This document shows, in pieces, positions 1 to 5,399 of a stretch of 5,917 nucleotides of DNA. Position 1 is the first letter of the stretch. Each line of letters opens with the position of its first letter. Origin of the DNA: Prolixibacteraceae bacterium. GTDB taxonomy: Bacteria > Bacteroidota > Bacteroidia > Bacteroidales > Prolixibacteraceae. Location of the stretch: NCBI GenBank assembly GCA_003450125.1, contig DMFR01000136.1, positions 1 through 5,917 on the forward strand, in the 5' to 3' direction. The notes beneath the pieces were generated by a model, which saw only the letters and a list, made by a program, of their open reading frames with translations, had not been told where the DNA came from and did no database searches. The translations under genes were made by a program, and so were the position numbers.

Positions 1-103
1 AACGAAGTTAACGCCAATCCGAGTCCTCGGGGAAAGTTAATGGATGGTTAGCTTTTGATCGGCACACAACTTTAAACTTTAACCTTTCAAAGCAAAACCT
101 GTG

Positions 104-164
104 AATTCTGTAACTAATACCCAAACTTGTGTAACGATGGGCGCGCGATGTTCATCCATCTTTG
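104..164 (+). promoter_or_regulatory. Candidate regulated promoter: paired TGTAAC direct repeat plus -7-like box
   Basis: TGTAAC occurs at 109-114 and again at 130-135, giving a direct repeat with a 21-bp period (N15 spacer). The first half lies inside AATTCTGTAACTA (104-116), a 13-mer that recurs upstream of the minus-strand CsbD gene. The second lies inside TTGTGTAAC (127-135), which recurs upstream of the lipoprotein gene. A -7-like box CATCTTTG (157-164; Bacteroidota consensus TAnnTTTG) starts 21 nt after the second half, so TGTAAC occupies the place of the usual -33 element. The spacer is unusually GC-rich (GGGCGCGCG, 139-147). The start codon at 197 is 61 nt beyond the second half-site. 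A 21-bp direct repeat suits a dimeric activator bound on one DNA face (LytTR regulators use such spacing), but TGTAAC also resembles some ECF sigma -35 elements. The regulator is not identifiable from this window. Confidence 0.5.
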
Positions 165-196
165 CAGAGTAATAATTCAATTACAGAAAGAACAAA

Positions 197-757
197 ATGA
201 TGAACATATTTAAACTATCAATCTTAGGAATAACCCTTTTTATTTTGGGCTCAACCCATGTAAATGCACAGGTTGGAATCAGCATTAATCTTAACATGCA
301 GCCTCAGTGGGGTCCGGTAGAATACGATTACGTTGATTATTATTACATGCCTGAGTATGGCATATATTATAATGCACCTCAAAGACAGTTTATTTACCAA
401 AAAGGCACCCGTTGGATTACCGTAAGCACTTTACCCTACCAATACCGCCATATTGATCTATACAATACTTACAAGGTTGTGATCAATGAACCCCAGCCTT
501 ACCTTAGAAATGAATATTATGCCGCTCATTACAAAGAATATAAAGGGCAACATTCAAAACAAAGTCTGATCCGCGACAGCAAAGATTCAAGATATGAAAA
601 GCACAATGAGCATCCTTCCAATTCAGGGGGAAACCAAGGGGGGAGAGTGCAGCAAAGAACCATGGATTCTCACGTGAACAGAGGGGGCAATGGTGGAGAA
701 CACCAACAGGGCCATGAGAAACAGGGTCACCAAGGCAAAGGTAATAAGAACCATTAA
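197..757 (+). CDS. Exported Tyr-rich protein with Gly/His-rich tail, function unknown
   Basis: This is a 186-residue secreted or periplasmic protein. Residues 1-24 form a clear Sec signal peptide: a short N-region with one Lys, a hydrophobic core, and VNA before the predicted cut between A24 and Q25. The mature N-terminal part (about 25-110) is rich in Tyr and aromatic residues, including QPQWGP, YDYVDYYY and YGIYYN, followed by RQFIYQKGTRWITVSTLP, which looks like a short beta-rich module. From about residue 112 to the end it becomes hydrophilic and low-complexity with GG, Gln and His runs. I recognise this architecture from Bacteroidota hypothetical proteins but know no function. ATG 197 is followed directly by a second ATG at 200, and either could be used. 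The leader is A-rich (AGAAAGAACAAA) without a Shine-Dalgarno sequence. No terminator separates it from the CsbD gene 62 nt downstream, so they are probably co-transcribed from the promoter at 104-164. Confidence 0.85.
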   Translation: MMNIFKLSILGITLFILGSTHVNAQVGISINLNMQPQWGPVEYDYVDYYYMPEYGIYYNAPQRQFIYQKGTRWITVSTLPYQYRHIDLYNTYKVVINEPQPYLRNEYYAAHYKEYKGQHSKQSLIRDSKDSRYEKHNEHPSNSGGNQGGRVQQRTMDSHVNRGGNGGEHQQGHEKQGHQGKGNKNH

Positions 758-819
758 TGGGGTCGAATACCGATTAAACTGATAACTAATAATAAATTCG
801 ATATTAAAAATTCAATAAG

Positions 820-1005
820 ATGAATACAACTGAATTCATGGGAAACTGGGATGAGCAAAAGGGCAAGCTCAAACAAAAATTTGCAGCATTGACGGACAAT
901 GATCTTCTATTTGCAGAAGGTGAGATGGACGAGATGTATGGAAAATTGCAAATAAAGCTGGGAAAAACAAAAGAAGAACTTAAGAAAATTATCAGGGGAT
1001 TATAA
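820..1005 (+). CDS. CsbD-family general stress protein (paralogue 1)
   Basis: This 61-residue, charged, Lys-rich, soluble protein has the CsbD-like pattern: KGKLKQKFAALTDNDLLF (about 14-31), EGEMDEMYGKLQ (about 33-44), then GKTKEELKKII. The LTDNDL core and the GK-x-Q step are family hallmarks. CsbD proteins are small cytoplasmic proteins induced in general stress responses (sigma-B regulon in Bacillus; YjbJ in enterobacteria); their molecular role is not established. The length is normal for the family. It follows the exported protein gene by 62 nt without an intervening terminator and precedes a strong terminator, so it is probably the last gene of a two-gene operon. A second in-frame ATG at 838 (MGNWDEQKGK) would still leave the whole domain, but the first ATG matches the usual N-terminal length. 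A diverged paralogue lies at 2942-3169 on the other strand; 24 of 48 core residues are identical in an ungapped comparison. Confidence 0.88.
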   Translation: MNTTEFMGNWDEQKGKLKQKFAALTDNDLLFAEGEMDEMYGKLQIKLGKTKEELKKIIRGL

Positions 1006-1024
1006 ACCATTATGACACCTCGGG

Positions 1025-1058
1025 AAGCATCGTTCACAAATAGGTGAACGATGCTTTT
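1025..1058 (+). terminator. Intrinsic terminator after CsbD paralogue 1
   Basis: A perfect 13-bp stem (AAGCATCGTTCAC, 1025-1037, with GTGAACGATGCTT, 1044-1056) encloses the 6-nt loop AAATAG. It runs directly into TTTT at 1055-1058 and further T-rich sequence. It begins 19 nt after the CsbD stop codon and closes the 197-1005 operon. Confidence 0.85.
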
Positions 1059-1225
1059 CTATTTCTTCAAAGAGCGAATAGAGTAAAAACAAATTTACGA
1101 GTTGAGGCCATGGAAATGAAAAAAAGAGAAGTCAAAAAAAAGGATAACTTATAATGAATTTATATTTCCACTCAACTAAAATGAATGCTGATTGTTAACC
1201 ATTATAACTTCTAAATCTGATCATC

Positions 1226-1651
1226 ATGAACTACACAACACATCATCCTATCAGGAAGTTATCAAAGGCAAGCGACCCTGATCCGGGAAACTTGAAGGTA
1301 ACGTCAAAATCATCTGATGGCAAAGAGAAGGCAGATACGAATAATAGTTATCCTGACTATCCGACCTATCCCCCAGAAGAAGACATTTACAGCAATTATA
1401 CCGAAGAACAGGAAATAGATCCTGAGCAAACATCCAGATTAAAGGAGCCGGTAATCCTTTCGGACCTGATTAATCAACTTGATTTCAGGAAAGAGTTATC
1501 TGCGGATGAACTGGATATACCAGGTACGGAACTAGATGATAGTCAAGAAATATTGGGCAGCGAGGATGAGGAAAACAACTATTACAGTTTAGGAGGAGAT
1601 GACCATGATGATCTTGATGAAGTTGGAGATGAGGGAATATCAGGGGCCTAA
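1226..1651 (+). CDS. Acidic hypothetical protein with ENNYYSLGGD motif
   Basis: This 141-residue soluble protein has no signal peptide or membrane segment. The first 40 residues are basic to neutral and Ser/Lys-rich. A Pro/Tyr segment (SYPDYPTYPPEEDIYSN, about 41-57) follows, then a strongly acidic C-terminus. From residue 91 to the end, 19 of 51 residues are Asp or Glu and none is Lys or Arg. The block ELDIPGTELDDSQE ... GSEDEENNYYSLGGDDHDDLDE (about 95-132) looks like a conserved motif; I associate very similar blocks with short Bacteroidota hypothetical proteins. The function is unknown. Low-complexity acid-rich tails can bind cations or basic proteins, or simply be disordered, and the sequence does not decide. 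It has its own 5' region after the upstream terminator. A possible -7-like TATATTTC at 1161-1168 lacks a convincing -33 partner. No terminator is visible after it. Confidence 0.8.
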   Translation: MNYTTHHPIRKLSKASDPDPGNLKVTSKSSDGKEKADTNNSYPDYPTYPPEEDIYSNYTEEQEIDPEQTSRLKEPVILSDLINQLDFRKELSADELDIPGTELDDSQEILGSEDEENNYYSLGGDDHDDLDEVGDEGISGA

Positions 1652-1859
1652 GATTCTTATTCAATGTAAGGAAGATTGGACATCGAACGTAATTACCGAC
1701 GGATTGCTTATCACTGGTAAGAACCCTACATTATAGACATAAGCAGCCCAACAATTGCTTTCGCTTCTGAAAAAGAACAACTAAGTTTCATCAAATACCC
1801 TACAAGGATGGCTAGTCATTATCCTTTAATAAAGAACAATAAGTCAATAACTACAAGCA

Positions 1860-2858
1860 ATGGATACACTACAAATTGTACTTGCATCAAGACCCCAGGA
1901 ATTTCCAAATCTGGATAACTTCAAGACAGAACGAATAGTTTTACCCGATGTGCAGGAAGATGAAGTGTTGGTTGAAGGGTTATATTATTCGGTTGATCCA
2001 TATATGCGCGGAAGGATGAATGATTCAAAGTCCTATATCTCTTCCTACCAGATTGGCGAACCGATTATCGGAGGAGTTGTAGGAAAGGCCATTGAAAGTA
2101 AGTCGGATAAAATTAAACCCGGAGATATTGTCCTGGGCAGGTTACCCTGGCGCACACGAACAGTTGCATCCATTAAGGGGTTGCAGAAAATCGAATATAC
2201 CCAATTTCCTCTCAGCTACTTTCTGGGAGTACTTGGAATGCCTGGTCTTACCGCTTACTTTGGACTGCTCGACATTGGAAAGCCGAAAGCCGGGCAGACT
2301 GTGGTCGTTTCAGGAGCAGCAGGAGCCGTAGGAATAGTCGTTGGACAGATTGCTGTCATTCAGGGTTGCCGTGTGTTAGGTATTGTGGGTTCGGATAAGA
2401 AGGCAGAGCACCTTAAAACAGAATACGGGTTCGATGAAGCCATCAACTATAAGACCAGCCCAGATTTAATACAGGCTGTAGGTCAAGCCTGTCCAAGAGG
2501 AGTAGATATATACTTTGACAATGTAGGTGGAGAAATATCAGATGCCGTAATCAGCCATCTTAATTTCCAGGCACGGATTGCTATCTGCGGACAAATCTCA
2601 CTTTATAATAGTCCGGGGACACCCATTGGACCCCGATTACAGCCCCAACTGCTGTCGCGAAGCGCCATGGCACAGGGATTCATTGTAAGCAATTACCAGG
2701 ATCGTTTCGGAGAAGGGTTCCAACAATTGGTAAGATGGGTGAAAGAAGGGAAAATTAAATACCCCGAAACCATCGTAAAAGGATTTGAACAGCTACCCAG
2801 TGCTTTAATTGGACTATTCAAAGGCGATAACATGGGTAAAATGATCGTAAAAATATAA
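1860..2858 (+). CDS. Zinc-independent MDR NADP-dependent oxidoreductase (CurA/LTB4DH-like)
   Basis: This 332-residue enzyme is full length for the medium-chain dehydrogenase/reductase subfamily of leukotriene B4 12-hydroxydehydrogenase, plant double-bond reductases and E. coli CurA/YncB. These NADPH-dependent enzymes reduce alpha,beta-unsaturated carbonyls or similar C=C bonds. Diagnostic segments in order are YYSVDPYMRGRM (42-53), GDIVLG (88-93), GMPGLTAYFGLLDIG (126-140), the Rossmann motif SGAAGAVGIVVGQIA (151-165), DIYFDNVGGE (216-225), and the C-terminal GKMIVKI. The Cys/His zinc ligands of classical alcohol dehydrogenases are absent, as expected for this branch. The substrate cannot be deduced; a role in detoxifying reactive carbonyls would suit the stress-gene neighbourhood. 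The 208-nt upstream gap contains a possible -7-like TAAGTTTC (1782-1789) but no well-placed -33 box. The leader before ATG 1860 lacks a Shine-Dalgarno sequence. The stop codon overlaps the start of a hairpin. Confidence 0.93.
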   Translation: MDTLQIVLASRPQEFPNLDNFKTERIVLPDVQEDEVLVEGLYYSVDPYMRGRMNDSKSYISSYQIGEPIIGGVVGKAIESKSDKIKPGDIVLGRLPWRTRTVASIKGLQKIEYTQFPLSYFLGVLGMPGLTAYFGLLDIGKPKAGQTVVVSGAAGAVGIVVGQIAVIQGCRVLGIVGSDKKAEHLKTEYGFDEAINYKTSPDLIQAVGQACPRGVDIYFDNVGGEISDAVISHLNFQARIAICGQISLYNSPGTPIGPRLQPQLLSRSAMAQGFIVSNYQDRFGEGFQQLVRWVKEGKIKYPETIVKGFEQLPSALIGLFKGDNMGKMIVKI

Positions 2859-2879
2859 GAGGGGCAAAGGCCCCTCTTA
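2856..2879. terminator. Hairpin at oxidoreductase stop, probable bidirectional terminator
   Basis: A 10-bp perfect stem (TAAGAGGGGC, 2856-2865, with GCCCCTCTTA, 2870-2879) surrounds loop AAAG. The left arm starts with the TAA stop of the oxidoreductase. On the plus strand no T-run follows (CGCTCT). On the minus strand the hairpin is followed by TATTTTTACG, a usable U-tract. It therefore looks best as the terminator of the minus-strand CsbD gene, whose stop lies about 60 nt away, while also protecting or ending the oxidoreductase mRNA. Confidence 0.65.
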
Positions 2880-2941
2880 CGCTCTAAAACCATCAATAAC
2901 CTATATTAAAATCCTGGCGGCAATTAGCGGCCTGCCAAACA

Positions 2942-3169
2942 TCACAGGGAAGATACAATTTTTGTCAACTCTTTCTCAGTCTGATCAATGCAAGCTTGGT
3001 ACTTCGCCCATAACTCTTCTCTCCTTCCCTCTTCAAACAATAGATCATCCTCCATAAGTGTGGCAAACTTCTGCTTGAGCTTACCAATCTCCTCCTTCAC
3101 GTTGATATCTGATTCTCTTAGAAAGATATCTGATTCCATTAAGTGTGCGTTTACAGTACCTCTTTCCAT
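2942..3169 (-). CDS. CsbD-like stress protein (diverged paralogue 2) with N-terminal extension
   Basis: This 75-residue protein has a C-terminal 48 residues (IGKLKQKFATLMEDDLLFEE ... LTKIVSSL) that align without gaps to the CsbD protein at 820-1005, with 24 identities. The family's LTDDDL core has become LMEDDL and the GK-x-Q step has become AKYQ, so it is a divergent member. The N-terminus is about 14 residues longer than in paralogue 1 and contains a heptapeptide duplication, ESDIFLR-ESDINVK. An alternative start at Met11 (codon at 3139-3137) would shorten the extension to near normal length. I keep the first ATG because of its A-rich GAAACAAA leader and because its distance to the upstream repeat site (68 nt) matches the other two sites. 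It converges on the oxidoreductase gene and probably ends at the 2856-2879 hairpin. The molecular role is unknown beyond association of the family with stress. Confidence 0.8.
   Translation of the reverse strand: MERGTVNAHLMESDIFLRESDINVKEEIGKLKQKFATLMEDDLLFEEGRREELWAKYQACIDQTEKELTKIVSSL
3104..3136 (-). repeat. Short in-frame tandem duplication in CsbD paralogue 2
   Basis: GATATCTGATTC (plus-strand reading) occurs at 3104-3115 and 3125-3136, a perfect 12-bp direct repeat with a 21-bp period. It encodes the ESDI residues of two consecutive heptapeptides, ESDIFLR and ESDINVK, in the N-terminal extension. The period keeps the reading frame. It probably arose by slippage or a small duplication. 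Confidence 0.7.
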
Positions 3170-3237
3170 TTTGTTTCGATATTAAGGGTGAATTCAGTTT
3201 CAAACCACATGATTTAATACGTACGGAAATGAATAGT

Positions 3238-3269
3238 GTTGTATTATTTTGCAAAATAGTTACAGAATT
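3238..3269 (-). promoter_or_regulatory. Candidate regulatory site of CsbD paralogue 2 (TGTAAC-N15-TACAAC)
   Basis: Read on the minus strand, TGTAAC (3264-3259) is followed after 15 nt by TACAAC (3243-3238), the same 21-bp period as upstream of the genes at 197 and 5646. The first half lies in AATTCTGTAACTA (3269-3257), identical over 13 nt to 104-116. The second half-site ends 68 nt before ATG 3169, close to the 61 and 66 nt of the other two. The N15 spacer is largely occupied by a perfect 14-bp palindrome, TATTTTGCAAAATA (3245-3258). A -7 element is less clear than at the other sites: either TAAATCAT at the equivalent position (from 3216) or GTGGTTTG (3208-3201). Confidence 0.45.
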
Positions 3270-3286
3270 TCCGCATACAGGTCAAG

Positions 3287-3304
3287 AAAAAATGGGTTAA
3301 ACCC
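3287..3304 (-). terminator. Weak candidate terminator downstream of GH130 gene
   Basis: On the minus strand GGGTTTAACCC (3304-3294) is followed by A and six T residues (3292-3287). The self-complementary core is short and can form only a tiny hairpin, so termination would be weak. Its place, about 140 nt past the GH130 stop codon and just before the CsbD2 promoter region, is sensible. No better hairpin is visible between 3294 and 3444. Confidence 0.25.
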
Positions 3305-3444
3305 TGTCTTTGCGCCCAATCTGGCAATGAGTTAAAAAAAGTTAAGACAAGAAATATTCAACTTCAATTAAGGATATCGCATTCTGGAGGCAACTGTAAT
3401 CTGATCCTGCAAACCAACTTTATCAACAGATAAAATCTATCCGG

Positions 3445-5040
3445 TTATTTGGAAGAAGAACTCCCTGATGCTTTAAGGGCATCAAGCAATTCCCGCAAGT
3501 CGATCGTTGCATAGGTGGACGAATAATCCGACATGGCATAGGGAATTATCAGGTCCCCGTTGTGGACAATTGATCCGCAGGAATAAATTACATTGGGCAC
3601 ATAGCCTTCCCGTTCAGCTTCGTTGGGCTCCATCAGGGGACGACTGAGCCTCCCGATTTCAATTTCAGGGTTTTCAAGATTAAACAGTGAAGCGCCCAGC
3701 GTATATTCCCTCATAGGTCCAACGGCATGGGTAATCACCAGCCAACCTTCATCGGTTTCAATGGGCGAACCAGCATTGCCGATCTGCACCAGCTCCCAGG
3801 GATACTTCGGTTGCTGAAGTAACTTGGCATTTCGCCAGATATTGATGCTATCGGAGTAAGCAATGTAATTATTTACACCATCGATACGGCATAACATGAC
3901 ATATTTACCATTGATTTTGCGGGGGAACAAGGCCATTCCCTTGCTTTGCCCGATCTCCCCGTTGATAGGCAAAATCTTGAAGTTATAGAAATCGGTCGTG
4001 CTGATGAGCTTTGGCAGGATTGTCATCCCATCATAAGCGGTATAAGTGGCGTAATAGGTGATCTCGCCATTGTCATCGGTAAACTTGACAAAACGGGCAT
4101 CTTCAATTCCCTTTTGCTCAGTGGCAGAAACAGGAAAGATGACCCTTTCCGAAATAGCGGAGTCCATGGAGAAGTTGATCTCATAGTGTGCCGAGGCCAG
4201 CCAAAGGATTTGATTGATAATTTTAATCTGGTCCTGCTTAATGTCAGGGTTTTTGATGGCTTTCTCCAGGTTTTTCATCAATTCACCGTAAGTAAAACGA
4301 TCACCCAGCTTATCCAGGATAAAATCCGGTGAAGTTGTTTTCTGCGGTTCTGTAGGGTTGACATTCTTATCCACAACAGCCGAAGGAATAACGTTGTCCG
4401 GGTTCTGAATTTCCTCCAGGCTATTGACCAAGGAAGGAGAAATGGCACTCACACTATCGTTCATTCCACCTAGTTTCTCAAGAAAGCTTTTCTTGTCATA
4501 GGTATTGCGGATTATTTTGTCAGCTTCTGCCAACATCTTTCCCACCGGTTCAACCAACAAGTTACTTTGACGATCAAGAATGGCCGAACGGAAGACAATG
4601 GAAGACACATGTCCTTCACCTGTAGCTCGAAAACTGATAATCACCCTCTTTTCATCGCTCCTAAGCTCCGTTTGATCGGGATCTTCCATGATCGAGGGGT
4701 TAAAGAAAGCAGCCGACTCGATGGAATATTCCATGGTAAAGTAAGAACCGATCAAAGCTTTCTGGGCGATACTCAAATCGTCTTCATTGACCTCAATTTT
4801 ATCGAATATAGGGGATAAACGCTCAAAATGGTTCTGAAAGATGCGCGAAATATTGCGGTGGCGGCGTGAAAAGCCACGCAACAACTGACTCATCGCACTG
4901 TTGACTTCCTTTTCGGGCATAGCAAGTACCAACCTGATGATGTTGGCCGAGCGATCATCGCTCAAATGAAGAAAGCGGGCAATTACCCTGGTAGGATCGG
5001 GAGAGAAGATGACTTTTTTCCTGTTAACCGTTACTGGCAT
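3445..5040 (-). CDS. Glycoside hydrolase family 130 protein (long form)
   Basis: This 531-residue, probably cytoplasmic protein has no signal peptide. GH130 enzymes are five-bladed beta-propellers that phosphorolyse or hydrolyse beta-mannosides; this long subgroup has no substrate I can name. Residues 1-100 form a charged, mainly helical extension. The propeller starts near YSIESAAFFNPSIM (105-118) and RATGEGHVSSIVFR (138-151). A roughly 130-residue insertion (about 157-285), with a Pro/Asn/Ser-rich middle, follows before the strands resume. Conserved blocks then are ERVIFPV (298-304), GIEDARFVKF (311-320, with D314 at the position of the family's catalytic acid in the EDPR-type motif), KGMALFPRKINGKY (367-380), GNAGSPIET (421-429), GWLVITHAVGPMREYTLGA (432-450), and NVIYSCG (483-489) with IPYAMSDY (499-506). 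The last residues are a Ser/Lys tail. It is monocistronic, divergent from the lipoprotein gene, with a leader lacking a Shine-Dalgarno sequence (CTTCATCCC before ATG). The TGTAAC repeat was not found upstream of it. Confidence 0.9.
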   Translation of the reverse strand: MPVTVNRKKVIFSPDPTRVIARFLHLSDDRSANIIRLVLAMPEKEVNSAMSQLLRGFSRRHRNISRIFQNHFERLSPIFDKIEVNEDDLSIAQKALIGSYFTMEYSIESAAFFNPSIMEDPDQTELRSDEKRVIISFRATGEGHVSSIVFRSAILDRQSNLLVEPVGKMLAEADKIIRNTYDKKSFLEKLGGMNDSVSAISPSLVNSLEEIQNPDNVIPSAVVDKNVNPTEPQKTTSPDFILDKLGDRFTYGELMKNLEKAIKNPDIKQDQIKIINQILWLASAHYEINFSMDSAISERVIFPVSATEQKGIEDARFVKFTDDNGEITYYATYTAYDGMTILPKLISTTDFYNFKILPINGEIGQSKGMALFPRKINGKYVMLCRIDGVNNYIAYSDSINIWRNAKLLQQPKYPWELVQIGNAGSPIETDEGWLVITHAVGPMREYTLGASLFNLENPEIEIGRLSRPLMEPNEAEREGYVPNVIYSCGSIVHNGDLIIPYAMSDYSSTYATIDLRELLDALKASGSSSSK

Positions 5041-5233
5041 GGGATGAAGATTTAAATAATTGATCTAAAATACAATGGCGAATATAAAGAATCCTAAAGG
5101 TGTTTTATTGCTTTGGAAAATAAATATTCATCTTGGGGCATGAAAATAACGTAAAATACTTACCCAACACCATTTGAATACCCTATTACAAAACGAAATG
5201 GACATTTACTCATTTCCCTATACCCCTCCCTAA

Positions 5234-5399
5234 ATGACTTGGGATTAAGTAGGGTTTGACTCGTGTTTGACTGCATGTATAAGTACTCTTTAAGTACTGT
5301 ATCTGTACTAAATTTCCAATTTTAGTACTTATATAGTACAAAAACAGTACTTATACATGCAGTCAAACACGAGTCAAACCCTACTTAATCCCAAGTCAT
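5234..5399. repeat. 166-bp palindrome with 54-bp perfect inverted arms
   Basis: The left arm 5234-5287 (starting ATGACTTGGGATTAAG) and the right arm 5346-5399 (ending CTTAATCCCAAGTCAT) are perfect reverse complements over 54 bp. The 58-bp centre is also mostly self-complementary about the same axis (between 5316 and 5317): 5289-5291 pairs with 5342-5344, 5294-5298 with 5335-5339, 5300-5302 with 5331-5333, and 5305-5312 with 5321-5328, leaving a small AT-rich loop. About 74 of 83 positions per half can pair. There is no flanking target-site duplication, no transposase gene and no T-run at either edge. It could be a MITE-like non-autonomous element, a very long structured RNA, a cruciform or protein-binding site, or an insulator between divergent genes. 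It lies 193 nt upstream of GH130 and 246 nt upstream of the lipoprotein gene. Confidence 0.95.
5276..5357. repeat. 11-bp phased GTAC repeats inside the palindrome
   Basis: GTAC starts at 5283, 5294, 5305, 5325, 5336 and 5347, with spacings of 11, 11, 20, 11 and 11. The left half reads as three degenerate 11-mers, TGTATAAGTAC, TCTTTAAGTAC and TGTATCTGTAC (5276-5308). The right half, in reverse complement, reads TGTATAAGTAC, TGTTTTTGTAC and TATATAAGTAC (5357-5325). Farther out GTTTGAC also repeats at 11 bp (5254 and 5265, mirrored on the right). Because GTAC is self-complementary, the array reads the same on both strands. Confidence 0.8.

Noticed and set aside
19..30. CCGAG-TC-CTCGG inverted repeat near the window start
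   Set aside because: A 5-bp stem with a 2-nt loop cannot fold well and has no T-run; not a supported terminator.
1..51. Possible 3' end of an upstream coding region (frame 1 open until TAG at 49-51)
   Set aside because: Only 16 codons are visible and they contain no recognisable motif, so chance is equally likely.
804..1037. Minus-strand open frame antisense to the CsbD gene
   Set aside because: It overlaps the convincing CsbD gene entirely, its product has no recognisable motif, and it would begin within the terminator hairpin.
3946..4332. Plus-strand open frame of 128 codons (and smaller ones at 3623 and 4567) within the GH130 gene
   Set aside because: These are shadows of the minus-strand GH130 frame, whose protein shows clear conserved family motifs; the plus-strand products show none.
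5234..5399. Palindrome as an ordinary intrinsic terminator or CRISPR-like array
   Set aside because: The stem is far longer than any intrinsic terminator and has no T-run at either edge. It lies upstream of both flanking genes, so there is no 3' end to terminate. The internal repeats are 11-mers without unique spacers, so it is not a CRISPR array.
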